From NCBI GenBank assembly GCA_018268415.1, contig JAFDWO010000149.1, positions 1 to 64,000 on the forward strand: 64,000 bases of DNA. The letters run 5' to 3'. A model generated the notes under the pieces. That model made no database searches, was not told the origin of the DNA, and saw only the letters and a list, made by a program, of their open reading frames with translations. This DNA is from Actinomycetota bacterium (lineage in GTDB: Bacteria > Actinomycetota > Thermoleophilia > Solirubrobacterales > 70-9). Below are positions 43,575 to 52,375 of this stretch, in pieces (positions within the stretch are counted from its first letter, which is position 1; every line of letters begins with the position of its first letter). Both the position numbers and the translations under genes were made by a program.

Positions 43575-45434
43575 TCAATCTGCCTTCGGGAACGGGACCT
43601 TTTCATGGACGACTTCGCTGACCAGTCGGGCGTAGATCCCGGCTCCCTTCGGCGTCAGGTGGATGCCGTCCCAGAAGAGGCTTTCGCCGCCTTCTTCGGC
43701 CGCCTGGGCCCAGGGGACTTCGGTGGTGTGATGCCAGTCCTTCGCCGCTTCGGCGATCGCCGCGTTCGACTCTTCCTGCCAGGAGACCGGGGCGTGATCT
43801 GAGATCAGGAAGAGCTGGCCGACGTTGGTGGTCGCCGCGCGCAGTCGTTCCATGTCTTCGCCGTAGAGCGGCCCGTTGTTGCCCCACTGGATGACCATCG
43901 CCGCGGGGTGATGGCCTTCGCGCTTGATCTTCTCGATGATCTTGAGGAATTCGTCGGCCTGGCGACCGACCTTGGCGTCCATCGAGAAGCCCGGGCCGAG
44001 GCGCCTCGCGAGCTGTTCCTCGGCGCCGATCATCACCGAGTCTCCGAGCATCACGATCCGCGGCCAGCGCTTGGCGGGCGGCAGGGTCTTGTGGCTCGGC
44101 GCACGGTGGTGCTTCGCTTCGCCGGGCGGCTTGGGCGGCGACGGGTCGGCCTGCGGTTCGCGTCGTGGCGACCGTTCGGCCTTCGCCGGGACGTGGACCG
44201 AGGTGACGGTCGAGGCGGCCGCGGCGGTCGAGGTCGCCTTGCCCGCCTTGACGATGCCGCTCCAACCGACCACCAGGATCACGCCGAGGACGGCGACGAT
44301 CAGCGCCGGGCGCGCCACCTTCAGCCATGCTCCGCCGCGTCCCGGCAGCTTCGCCTTGCCGCTGAAGGGGAGCTCGACGAAGCGATAGGAGAGGTCGGCG
44401 AGGGCGAGGCAGGCGAGCAGTTGCAGTGGGACGAGGACCCCGCGGGGGAGGTTGACGTCGACCCCGGGGCGGGTCATCGCCAGCACCGGCCAGTGCCAGA
44501 GGTAGAAGCTGTAGCTCCGCAGCCCGAGCCAGAGCAGCGCCGGCCGGCCGATGATGCCGCCGAGCCGCGCCGCCGGGTGGGCGAGCGCCGCGACCAGGAG
44601 CGCGGTGGCGATCGCGACCCACGCGTAGCCACCGTGCCAGAGGGCCAGGTCGTAGTCGTGGACGTGGACGAAGCTGAGGATCAGGTAACCGAGGGCGACG
44701 GCGCCGAGCGCGTCGAGGATCGGCCCGACCAGGGGGCCGAAGGATTTGTGGGTGCGGAGCTCGACCGGGCTCCAGACCAGGGCGAGGGCGACGCCCGCGA
44801 GCAGCCCGACGGCGTGGGTGTCGGTGCCGTAGTAGATCCGCGAGGCGTCGTGGCCCGGGTCGAAGAGGATCCAGGCGAGGGCGACCGAGCCCGCCGCCCC
44901 GGCGAGCACGCCGATCAGCAGTCGGCCACGGCCGAAGAGCTTCATCCCGGCGGCGAAGATCAGTGGCCAGAAGAGGTAGAACTGCTCCTCCACCGAGAGC
45001 GACCAGAGGTGGGTGAAGAGCGAGGGACGCCCGAACTGTTCGAAGTACGAGGTGTGCGCGTAGATGAAGTGCCAGTTGGCGAAGTAGAAGAGCGAGGAGA
45101 GGGCGTCGCCGCGGATCGCGTCGATCTTGTTCGGCTCGGCGATCGCGGAGACGATCATCGCCACGGCGATCAGGACGCCGACGGCGGGGAGGAGACGCCG
45201 CGCACGCCGCAGCCAGAAGCGGCCGAGCGCGATGTGGTCGGTCGAGCGGAACTCGCGCAGGAGCAGCGAGGTGATCAGGTAACCGCTGATGACGAAGAAG
45301 ACGTCGACGCCGAGGAAGCCGCCCGGCACCCAGTCGAGCCCGGCGTGGTAGCCGAAGACGGCGAGCACGGCAAGCGCGCGCATCGCGTCGATCCCCGGCA
45401 TGTAGGGGAAGCGGCTGTCCTTGGGCCTACTCAT
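43575..45434 (-). CDS. OafA/OatA-type acyltransferase with C-terminal SGNH domain
   Basis: A 619-residue membrane protein. Residues about 1-370 form the Acyltransferase-3 domain with ten or so helices: MPGIDAMRALAVLAVFGYHA, GVDVFFVISGYLI, FWLRRARRLLP and LWSLSVEEQFYLFWP. A Pro/Ala-rich linker leads to an extracytoplasmic SGNH domain (about 450-619) with IVMLGDSVMIGAEEQL, VIQWGNNGPLY and the DxxH pair in DGIHLTPKG. This layout matches OatA-like O-acetyltransferases that modify peptidoglycan or surface polysaccharide. ATG 45434 was chosen; the longer frame to 45515 overlaps the ClpS start region. Confidence 0.9.
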   Translation of the reverse strand: MSRPKDSRFPYMPGIDAMRALAVLAVFGYHAGLDWVPGGFLGVDVFFVISGYLITSLLLREFRSTDHIALGRFWLRRARRLLPAVGVLIAVAMIVSAIAEPNKIDAIRGDALSSLFYFANWHFIYAHTSYFEQFGRPSLFTHLWSLSVEEQFYLFWPLIFAAGMKLFGRGRLLIGVLAGAAGSVALAWILFDPGHDASRIYYGTDTHAVGLLAGVALALVWSPVELRTHKSFGPLVGPILDALGAVALGYLILSFVHVHDYDLALWHGGYAWVAIATALLVAALAHPAARLGGIIGRPALLWLGLRSYSFYLWHWPVLAMTRPGVDVNLPRGVLVPLQLLACLALADLSYRFVELPFSGKAKLPGRGGAWLKVARPALIVAVLGVILVVGWSGIVKAGKATSTAAAASTVTSVHVPAKAERSPRREPQADPSPPKPPGEAKHHRAPSHKTLPPAKRWPRIVMLGDSVMIGAEEQLARRLGPGFSMDAKVGRQADEFLKIIEKIKREGHHPAAMVIQWGNNGPLYGEDMERLRAATTNVGQLFLISDHAPVSWQEESNAAIAEAAKDWHHTTEVPWAQAAEEGGESLFWDGIHLTPKGAGIYARLVSEVVHEKVPFPKAD

Positions 45435-45527
45435 CCTGCTTCGATCATTTCGGCTCGGTGGCGAAGGTTCCTTGACCGGGCGCGTCGCCGGCCACCGTCG
45501 GCGAGCTGCATGCATAATCTCGACCGA

Positions 45528-45836
45528 ATGTCGAACTGCGTGCCTTCGATGTCGACGACCATCGAGAAACCCCGCACCTCTGGTCCGGATTCCGGGTTAG
45601 GGGGCAACTGGCGCGTGATCGTTCGTAACGACAACCACAACACTTTCGACCACGTCGCACAGACGCTGTCCCGCGTCCTGCCCGGCGTGAGCCTCGAGCA
45701 GGGCCACCGCATCGCCGACCAGATCCACAACTCCGGCCAGGCGATCGTCTGGACCGGCCCGCGTGAGCCCGCCGAGCATTATTGGGATCAGCTCGACTCC
45801 GCCGGCCTGACGATGGCCCCGCTGGAGCGGGCCTGA
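45528..45836 (+). CDS. clpS: ATP-dependent Clp protease adaptor ClpS
   Basis: About 102 residues. The core NWRVIVRNDNHNTFDHVAQT contains the N-degron pocket residues (NDxxN pattern), QIHNSGQAIVWTG matches the conserved HxxG segment, and a C-terminal HYWDQLDSAG follows. It delivers N-end-rule substrates to a Clp ATPase. The N-terminal tail is poorly conserved; ATG 45510, 45528 and 45549 are all in frame. Its TGA overlaps the ATG of a secreted sugar-dehydrogenase-like gene, an unusual partner. Confidence 0.85.
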   Translation: MSNCVPSMSTTIEKPRTSGPDSGLGGNWRVIVRNDNHNTFDHVAQTLSRVLPGVSLEQGHRIADQIHNSGQAIVWTGPREPAEHYWDQLDSAGLTMAPLERA

Positions 45837-47863
45837 TGCCCCGGTTATACGCCCGTGCCGCCGCCCTGGCGGCGGTCCTCGCGGCAGCTGTCGCGCTGAT
45901 CGCTGCGCCGGGCGCGAGCGCCGCCGTGACGCTGCCGGAAAAATTCGAAGACCAGACCGTGTGGAGTGGCCTGAGCGACCCGATGTTGGTCAAGTTCGCG
46001 CCCGACGGCGAGGTCTTCGTCGGCGAGAAAGGCGGGAGGATCCTCGTCTACGAAAACGTGAACGACCCCACGCCGGCACTCTTCGCCGACCTCGCGAAAC
46101 CGGTCTACGACTACGAAGACCACGGCCTGATCGGGCTGGCGATCGATCCGCTCTTCGACCTCGGGCGCCCCTACGTCTACGCGCTCTACACCTTCAACCA
46201 CAAACTGGCGGACCCCGGTGCGCAGGAACCACAGGGCTTCGAACCCCGCACGCAGACCCCCGCCTGGCCGTCGGCCGAACCGAACTTCGAACACGACAAA
46301 TGCGAAAACAGCGAAAAAGCCAAGGAAGAACACAAGATCGAAAACCCCGGTTGTGAGGTCAGCGGGGTCCTGGTCAAGCTCAAGGCCGACCCGGCCGGCA
46401 CGCACGCCGAACCCTCGGCTGCCGAACCGGAAGAAGACGTGCTGCTCGAAGGTTGGTGCCAGCAGGCGACCACGCACTCGATCGGTGATCTGGGCTTCGG
46501 CCCGGAAGGTGACCTGTACGTCAGCGGCGGCGAAGGGGCGATGTACTCGGAAGCCGACTACGGCCAGTTCGGCAACCCCTGCGAAGACCCGGTCCAGTAC
46601 GAAGAATATGAACCGGGGAAATTCCAGGTGGAACGGCTCACCGCGCTGGGCGGCTCGCTGCGCTCGCAGAGCGTCCTCCGCGACCACCTACTCCCCGATC
46701 ATCCGACGCTCCTGTCCGGCGCGATCCTGCGGATCAACCCCGACACCGGCGAAGGCGTCCCCGGCAACCCGTACTACGCGAGCGGCGAAAAGAACGCGCA
46801 GCGAATCGTCGGCTTCGGCTTTCGCCAGCCATGGCGCTTCTCGATCGACAACCGCCTCGGCGAACTCTACGTCTCCAACGTCGGCAACGGTTCATACGAG
46901 GAGATCGAACGATTGACCCTGGGCTCCTCGACGCCCTACAACGGCGGCTGGCCCTGTTATGAAGGCAGCGAAAACGGCAAGCCCGCGAAAAACTACGCCT
47001 ACGCGGGCGAATCCGCAGGGCAACCCTACCCGTCGATCCAGTACTGCATCGACCAGTACGCGGCCGAAGAAGGCGGGAATCCGGAAACCGAAACGCCGTT
47101 CTATGCCTATCCCCACAACGGGCCGGCCGTGCCCGGCGACCGCTGTTACCACGGCGCGCCGCTGGCGACCGACGTCTCCGGCAACGTCTTCAACGAAGGG
47201 ACCGCCTACGCGAAGTCCTACCGCCATGCCTTCTTCTTCTCCGACGCGATCCGCGGCTGCATCTACGTGATGCAAAGTGGCGCCGACGGCAAACCTGAGC
47301 CGGCGACGGCGACCACCTTCCTCTCCGACACCGAACCGTACGTCTTCCCTGCCGTCGACATGGAGCAGGGACCGGAAGGAAACGTCTTCTACGTCCAGCT
47401 CTCCGGCCCCGGTGGGCAGGGCAGCGTGCATCGGATCGTCTACACCGGCACCTCCGAAGGGGACGAAATCGAACAGGGGGAAAAGGAACAGCGGGAACGG
47501 AAGGAACGGGAAGAAAGGGAAGCGCGGGAAAGGAAGGAACGGGAAGAAAGGGAACAGAGGGAAAAGGGATCGAATCCTGAGCCTCCCAAGCCTCCCGTGA
47601 CCACTTACAACCCGCCGCAGATCAAGCAGCGGCCGAGCAAGAGCACGACCAAGAGGGTCGCCAAGTTCGTGTTCGGCGGCACCGGGGAGACGCGGTTCCG
47701 CTGCAAGCTGGACGGCAAGGGATTCACCTCCTGCAAATCTCCGAAGACCTATAAGCACCTGAAGCCCGGCAAGCACTCCTTCCGCGTCTACGTCGCCGAC
47801 GCCGGGGGCAAGCGATTGAGTGCGAACCGGGTCTTCACCTGGAAGATCGTCGCCAAGTCATGA
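45836..47863 (+). CDS. Secreted glucose/sorbosone dehydrogenase-like beta-propeller protein
   Basis: A 675-residue exported protein. The signal peptide ends in APGASA. The six-bladed GSDH (PF07995) propeller spans about 35-545, with HGLIGLAIDPLF, THSIGDLGFGPEGDLYVSGG, GAILRINPDTGEG and PWRFSIDNRLGELYVSNVGN. After the propeller comes a Glu/Arg/Lys-only segment of about 40 residues, then a small Ig-like domain with paired Cys (RFRCKLDGKGFTSCKSP). It may be PQQ-dependent, but PQQ contacts cannot be verified by eye. Glu is nearly always GAA. Its TGA overlaps the next start (ATGA), so the pair is coupled. Confidence 0.82.
   Translation: MPRLYARAAALAAVLAAAVALIAAPGASAAVTLPEKFEDQTVWSGLSDPMLVKFAPDGEVFVGEKGGRILVYENVNDPTPALFADLAKPVYDYEDHGLIGLAIDPLFDLGRPYVYALYTFNHKLADPGAQEPQGFEPRTQTPAWPSAEPNFEHDKCENSEKAKEEHKIENPGCEVSGVLVKLKADPAGTHAEPSAAEPEEDVLLEGWCQQATTHSIGDLGFGPEGDLYVSGGEGAMYSEADYGQFGNPCEDPVQYEEYEPGKFQVERLTALGGSLRSQSVLRDHLLPDHPTLLSGAILRINPDTGEGVPGNPYYASGEKNAQRIVGFGFRQPWRFSIDNRLGELYVSNVGNGSYEEIERLTLGSSTPYNGGWPCYEGSENGKPAKNYAYAGESAGQPYPSIQYCIDQYAAEEGGNPETETPFYAYPHNGPAVPGDRCYHGAPLATDVSGNVFNEGTAYAKSYRHAFFFSDAIRGCIYVMQSGADGKPEPATATTFLSDTEPYVFPAVDMEQGPEGNVFYVQLSGPGGQGSVHRIVYTGTSEGDEIEQGEKEQRERKEREEREARERKEREEREQREKGSNPEPPKPPVTTYNPPQIKQRPSKSTTKRVAKFVFGGTGETRFRCKLDGKGFTSCKSPKTYKHLKPGKHSFRVYVADAGGKRLSANRVFTWKIVAKS
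47463..47569 (+). repeat. Purine-rich tandem tract encoding a Glu/Arg/Lys helix
   Basis: GGAACGGGAAGAAAGGGAA-type units repeat here and the + strand is almost only A and G. It encodes a run of Glu, Arg and Lys likely to form a rigid single alpha-helix between the propeller and the C-terminal domain. Confidence 0.75.
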
Positions 47864-50526
47864 GGAGACTGTGGCTCGCGCTCGCGCCGGCCGCGGTGGC
47901 ACTCAGCCTCTTGGGCGGCGGCGGCGCCGCGGCGGCGACGCTGCCGACCGGTTTCCAGGACGAAGTGGTCCTGGAAGCGAAACAGCCCGGGATGGAACAC
48001 CCGACGACCTTCAAGTTCGCCCCCGACGGCCGCACGTTCGTCGGTCTGAAGGGCGGCAAGATCCTCGTCTACCCGCCTGGCGCGACCGCCTCGACCGCGC
48101 CGACCGTCTTCGCGAACCTTGCCAAGCAGACCTACGACAACGGCGACCACGGGCTACTCGGACTCGCGATCGACCCCGAATTCGAACACGGCCATCCGTA
48201 TGTCTACGCGCTCTACACCTTCAACCACGAACTCGGCCTGCCGCCGACCGTCGAAATGCCGAAGTATCCGTCGGCGGGCGCGGGCGTCGCCGCTTACGAA
48301 GGCGATTCCTGCCCGGAAGAAAACCGCTGCGTGGTCAGCGGCCGGCTGGTGCGGCTGACGGCCGAAGGCGACCACGCCAGGCAGGCGGGAGGCGAAGCCG
48401 AACAGACGGTCCTGCTCGAAGATTGGTGCCAGCAGTCGAGCAGTCACTCGATCGGTGACCTCGGCTTCGGGCCGGAAGGGGCGCTCTTCGTCAGCGCCGG
48501 AGAAGGTGGGGTCTTCACCAACCCCGATTTCGGCGAGTACGAAAACCTTTGCGGTGACCCCAACGGCACCAAAGGAGAAAACATGGTGCTGAACCCTGGG
48601 GCGGAAGGTGGCTCCCTTCGCTCTCAGAGCATCTTCCGGCCGAATGGCCAGGTGCTGCTCAACGGGACGCTCGACCGGGTCGATCCCGAAACCGGCGAAG
48701 GCTGGCCGGGCAATCCGTACGCCGGCGACGCCAACGCGAACAAACGGCGGATCCTCGCGATGGGTTTCCGCAATCCGTTCCGCTTCGTCGTCAACCCGCG
48801 CCTCGGCGACGTGTTCGTCGGCAACGTCGGTGCCAACACCTACGAGGAGATCGACCGCGTCCCGATCGCCGGTCCGCTCTACAACTCGGGGTGGCCCTGC
48901 TACGAAGGGCTGACTCGCAACTTCGAATTCGAAGTCCTCGGCCTCAATGCCTGCAAACGGCTCTACGAAACGCCGAACTCCACCGCGAACCCGTTCTTCT
49001 ACTACGGCCACACCACGCCGGTCGCCCCCGGCGACACGTGTCCCCACAACTCCGGCTCGGCGATCTCCGGCTCGGCGTTCTACGAAGGCTCGACCTATCC
49101 GAGCGAATATGACGACGCCCTCTTCTTCGCCGACTCGGTCCGCGGCTGCATCTACGTGATGCTCGCCGATGGCGAACATCACGAACCCGATCCGTCGACG
49201 GTGCGGCCGTTCCTTTCCCAAGGGGTCAATTACCCGGGGGTGGACGTCGAGCAGGGGCCGGAAGGCGCGATCTACTACGACAGCCTCTACGAAGGGACGA
49301 TCAACAAGCTCTCCTACGACCCTGGCGCGCCGACCGCTCGCCTGGAGACCACCGGTGATCCGTGGGGTGCGGCGCCGCTGACGGTCAATTTCGACGCCGG
49401 TGGCTCGAGTGGCCCGCTCGGTGACACGCTGAAGTACGAATGGGACCTCGACGGCAACGGCGAATTCAACGATGGCTCGAACTCCCCGACGCAGAACTAC
49501 ACCTATGTCGACGGCAGCCACAACGTGACGGCCGCGGTTCGGGTCGAAGACGTCGATACTCACAAAGCCTCGATCGCCAGGATGACCGTCTATCCCGGCG
49601 ACTCGCCCCCGAAGGTGACGATCTCCGAACCGGCGCCGACCCTCAGCTGGAAGGTCGGCCAGCAGCTTCACTTCGCGGGCTCGGCCGTCGCCGAGGAAGG
49701 GACCGGGGCCCCGCTGCCGCCGGCCGACCTCTACTGGAAGACGCGCCTGCTCCACTGTCCGTTCGAAGCGACGAGTTGCCACGAACACCCGCTCCAGATC
49801 TTCCCCGGAGTCGAAGAAGGCACCGTCGGGGCGCCGGACCACGAGTTCCCCGCCTACGTCAACTTCATCCTCAGTGCCACCGATGCGCGCGGGCTCACCG
49901 CCGAAGCGTCGGTCAAAGTCGAGGCCCGGTCGGTCCCGCTTCAGATCCGCTCCGAGCCGCCCGGGATTCTGGTCGGGGTCGGGGAAACGAAGGTGACCAC
50001 GCCGGCCGAATTCCTCGCGGTCGAAGACTCGCGGACCTACCTGGCGGCCCCGGAAACGGCCGAAGTCGGTGGCGTCACCTATGCCTTCGAACGTTGGTGC
50101 GACGGTGGCTCGCGCGTCCACGAAGTGCCCACCGATGCCGGCGGGACCTACACCGCGATCTACCGGACTTCCGGTGGCCCGGCAGGAGGTTGTGGCGGCA
50201 ACGGGAGCGGTGGGAGTGGCGGAGATGGCGGGAATGGAGGAGGAGGCGGGGCCTCGAGCGGGCCTGGCCGCACCGCGAGGCCGAGGCTGAAGGCTCATCC
50301 CCGGAAGCGGACCCGGTCCACGACCGCAAAGTTTGTCTTCCGTGGAGCGGCGGGGGAGAGGTTCCACTGCAAGCTCGACCGCGGAAAGTTCGTCAGGTGC
50401 CGCTCACCGCGGATCTATCGCCGCCTGGAGCCAGGCCGCCACATCGTGCGTATCTACGCGACGACCGTCACGGGCGCGCGGAGCGCGGCGGTCGTTTTCA
50501 CCTGGAAGGTCCTCGCCAGGTCCTGA
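47860..50526 (+). CDS. Secreted glucose/sorbosone dehydrogenase-like protein with PKD domain
   Basis: An 888-residue paralogue of the preceding protein. Signal peptide MRRLWLALAPAAVALSLLGG. The GSDH-like propeller (about 28-490) has HGLLGLAIDPEFEHGHPYVY, HSIGDLGFGPEGALFVSAGE and GFRNPFRFVVNPRLGD. A PKD domain (about 495-580: LKYEWDLDGNGEFNDGS) and another beta domain follow, then a Gly-rich linker and the same paired-Cys Ig-like end (RFHCKLDRGKFVRCRSP). The start ATG overlaps the preceding stop. The extra domains suggest a wall- or polysaccharide-attached location. Confidence 0.82.
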   Translation: MRRLWLALAPAAVALSLLGGGGAAAATLPTGFQDEVVLEAKQPGMEHPTTFKFAPDGRTFVGLKGGKILVYPPGATASTAPTVFANLAKQTYDNGDHGLLGLAIDPEFEHGHPYVYALYTFNHELGLPPTVEMPKYPSAGAGVAAYEGDSCPEENRCVVSGRLVRLTAEGDHARQAGGEAEQTVLLEDWCQQSSSHSIGDLGFGPEGALFVSAGEGGVFTNPDFGEYENLCGDPNGTKGENMVLNPGAEGGSLRSQSIFRPNGQVLLNGTLDRVDPETGEGWPGNPYAGDANANKRRILAMGFRNPFRFVVNPRLGDVFVGNVGANTYEEIDRVPIAGPLYNSGWPCYEGLTRNFEFEVLGLNACKRLYETPNSTANPFFYYGHTTPVAPGDTCPHNSGSAISGSAFYEGSTYPSEYDDALFFADSVRGCIYVMLADGEHHEPDPSTVRPFLSQGVNYPGVDVEQGPEGAIYYDSLYEGTINKLSYDPGAPTARLETTGDPWGAAPLTVNFDAGGSSGPLGDTLKYEWDLDGNGEFNDGSNSPTQNYTYVDGSHNVTAAVRVEDVDTHKASIARMTVYPGDSPPKVTISEPAPTLSWKVGQQLHFAGSAVAEEGTGAPLPPADLYWKTRLLHCPFEATSCHEHPLQIFPGVEEGTVGAPDHEFPAYVNFILSATDARGLTAEASVKVEARSVPLQIRSEPPGILVGVGETKVTTPAEFLAVEDSRTYLAAPETAEVGGVTYAFERWCDGGSRVHEVPTDAGGTYTAIYRTSGGPAGGCGGNGSGGSGGDGGNGGGGGASSGPGRTARPRLKAHPRKRTRSTTAKFVFRGAAGERFHCKLDRGKFVRCRSPRIYRRLEPGRHIVRIYATTVTGARSAAVVFTWKVLARS

Positions 50527-50542
50527 ACGCGCGGTGGCCGGG

Positions 50543-51961
50543 TCAGGCGGGGCCGGCCGGGTCCTCGGCGGGCGGACGCTCGGAGCGTGTCCGGCCGTGC
50601 CCGAGGGACCAGATCCCGGTGAGGATGGCGACGACGACGGTCAGGCCCGCCAGGGGGATGTTGGTCGGGTCGATCGCCAGCAGCATCGTCGCGGTGACGA
50701 CCGGGGCGGCCACGGCGGCCAAGCGGAGGCTCGCCCCGCGACCGAGGACGATCAGCGAGAGGGCAAAGGTGCCGACAAGGGACTGGCCGAACGTGGCGAA
50801 GCCGGGGCCGACGACGCCGAAGGGGGGGACGAGGATCAGGTCGAGGGCGATGTTGACGATGACCGAGGCGATCCCGACCCTGGCGACCAGGGAGGAGCGT
50901 TTGGAGCCGACGAGGGCGGCCAGGAACGCGTAGTAGGTGGCCGCGAAGACGCCGCTGCCGCCGAGGAGGATGAGCAGGGGCACGGCGGTCTCTTCGAATT
51001 CGGAGCCGAAGACGCGGGGCAGGACGAAGGCGGCGGCGACGCCGGTGATGCCGATCAGGGTGCCCCAGAGGCCCGAGTACTTGAGCAGCCGGGGGAGCGG
51101 CAGCTGTTCCTTCAGATCGAGGCCGGCAGCGCTCGAGCGGGCGTGCTCGGGCAGGGCTGCCGTGAGCCAGTAGCCGGTGAGTGCGGTGACGAAGGTGAAG
51201 ATCGAGTAGGCGAGGGAGTAGATGCCGACCTCGCTGTGGGAGCGGAAGATGGCGAGGGTGAAGGTGTCGGCGTAGGCGACCCCGTAGGAGGCGAGACTGA
51301 CGATCCCCATCGCTCCGACCGCGCCCATCACGGTGCCGATCAGGTGGTCGGGCATCGCGTCGGAGGCCGTGCGGAAGAGCTCCTGCCGGCGGTGGACGAT
51401 GACGATCGCGACCACGAAGGTGACGGCGGCCGCCACGGTCAGGAGCACCTCGGCGCCGATCACCCCGAGGCCGGTGCTTGCCACCGCCAGCAGGGCCACC
51501 GCGAGCGCGATCACCCGCTCGAGCGTCTGCAGGAGCGCGATCTCACCCATCCGCCCCTCCGTCTGCTGGACCGAGAAGACCCCCTGCAGGCCGACCAGGG
51601 CCACCGAGGAGACGACCACGCAGGCAATCGAGGCCGGCGCGTCGATCCCGAGGCCGAAGGCGAGGGGGACGGCGACCACGAGGCTCGCGGCGGTGGCCAT
51701 CGCGGCGACGTAGAGGGATGGCCGGAAGGCGGCGCCGATCGAGCCCTCTTCGGCACTCAGCACCGGGACCGCGAGGAACGGCCACGAGCCGGCCACCAGC
51801 GACACGCCGAGGGTCAGTGCGAGGAAGAGCGAGAGCTCGCCGAAGCCCGCGGTGCCGAGCTCCCGGGTGAGTACGACGATCAGCAGGAAGTAGCCGAGCG
51901 ACCTGCCGATGTAGCCGGCCCAGAGCCAGCCGACGTTGCGCGTCAGGCGCCGCTGGTCCAT
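50543..51961 (-). CDS. Polysaccharide/oligosaccharide flippase (MOP superfamily)
   Basis: A 472-residue protein with 12-14 membrane helices. NVGWLWAGYIGRSLGYFLLI, VLTRELGTAGFGELSLFLAL and a C-terminal IASVIVNIALDLILVPPFGV segment are typical of Wzx-type exporters. It is the second flippase in the window and is not in the main polysaccharide cluster, so it may serve a different glycan. Convergent with the secreted dehydrogenase gene, 16 bases apart. Confidence 0.87.
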   Translation of the reverse strand: MDQRRLTRNVGWLWAGYIGRSLGYFLLIVVLTRELGTAGFGELSLFLALTLGVSLVAGSWPFLAVPVLSAEEGSIGAAFRPSLYVAAMATAASLVVAVPLAFGLGIDAPASIACVVVSSVALVGLQGVFSVQQTEGRMGEIALLQTLERVIALAVALLAVASTGLGVIGAEVLLTVAAAVTFVVAIVIVHRRQELFRTASDAMPDHLIGTVMGAVGAMGIVSLASYGVAYADTFTLAIFRSHSEVGIYSLAYSIFTFVTALTGYWLTAALPEHARSSAAGLDLKEQLPLPRLLKYSGLWGTLIGITGVAAAFVLPRVFGSEFEETAVPLLILLGGSGVFAATYYAFLAALVGSKRSSLVARVGIASVIVNIALDLILVPPFGVVGPGFATFGQSLVGTFALSLIVLGRGASLRLAAVAAPVVTATMLLAIDPTNIPLAGLTVVVAILTGIWSLGHGRTRSERPPAEDPAGPA

Positions 51962-52025
51962 CGCCGACCTATGGTGCTTCTCGGCTGGTGGCTCGTCAAA
52001 GCCCCGGCCGCCGATTGGGGTGTGG

Positions 52026-52340
52026 CTAGACGCCGGTCGGGACGATCGAGTCGGCGACGAGCAGCGTGTGCCAGGTCGGCAGAAGCGGGATCACGTACCA
52101 GTTGAGCACGGCCTCGCGAGCCTCGGCAATCTCCTGCGAGTACCAATAGCGTTCGAATTCGGCCTTGTTCTCCCAGACCATCGTCTGCTGGAAGTAGAGC
52201 GGGTCGTCGTCGGCGCGGGTCAGGGACCAGCTTTTGGCGCCGTAGGCGATGCACTTGGCCGCGGCGGGTTCCCACGCCTCCAGCCAACGGTCGCGCCGGA
52301 ACGGGGCGATGTGCCAGTCGAGTCTGCAGACGTAGAGCAT
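52026..52340 (-). CDS. Small protein, possible dimeric alpha-beta barrel
   Basis: A 104-residue protein rich in Trp. MLYVCRLDWHIAPFRRDRW, LYFQQTMVWENKAEFERYWY and AVLNWYVIPLLPTWHTLLVA suggest a ferredoxin-like fold of the EthD/ABM kind, but no family is certain. It starts 35 bases after the Ccr-like gene on the same strand and could be co-transcribed with it. Confidence 0.6.
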   Translation of the reverse strand: MLYVCRLDWHIAPFRRDRWLEAWEPAAAKCIAYGAKSWSLTRADDDPLYFQQTMVWENKAEFERYWYSQEIAEAREAVLNWYVIPLLPTWHTLLVADSIVPTGV

Positions 52341-52375
52341 CGTTCAATCCTTTCGCATCGTCGCCGCGGGCGTCG

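Noticed and set aside
48154-50367. 737-codon minus-strand ORF opposite the second propeller gene
   Set aside because: Antisense shadow; the plus-strand frame has clear domain motifs and a signal peptide.
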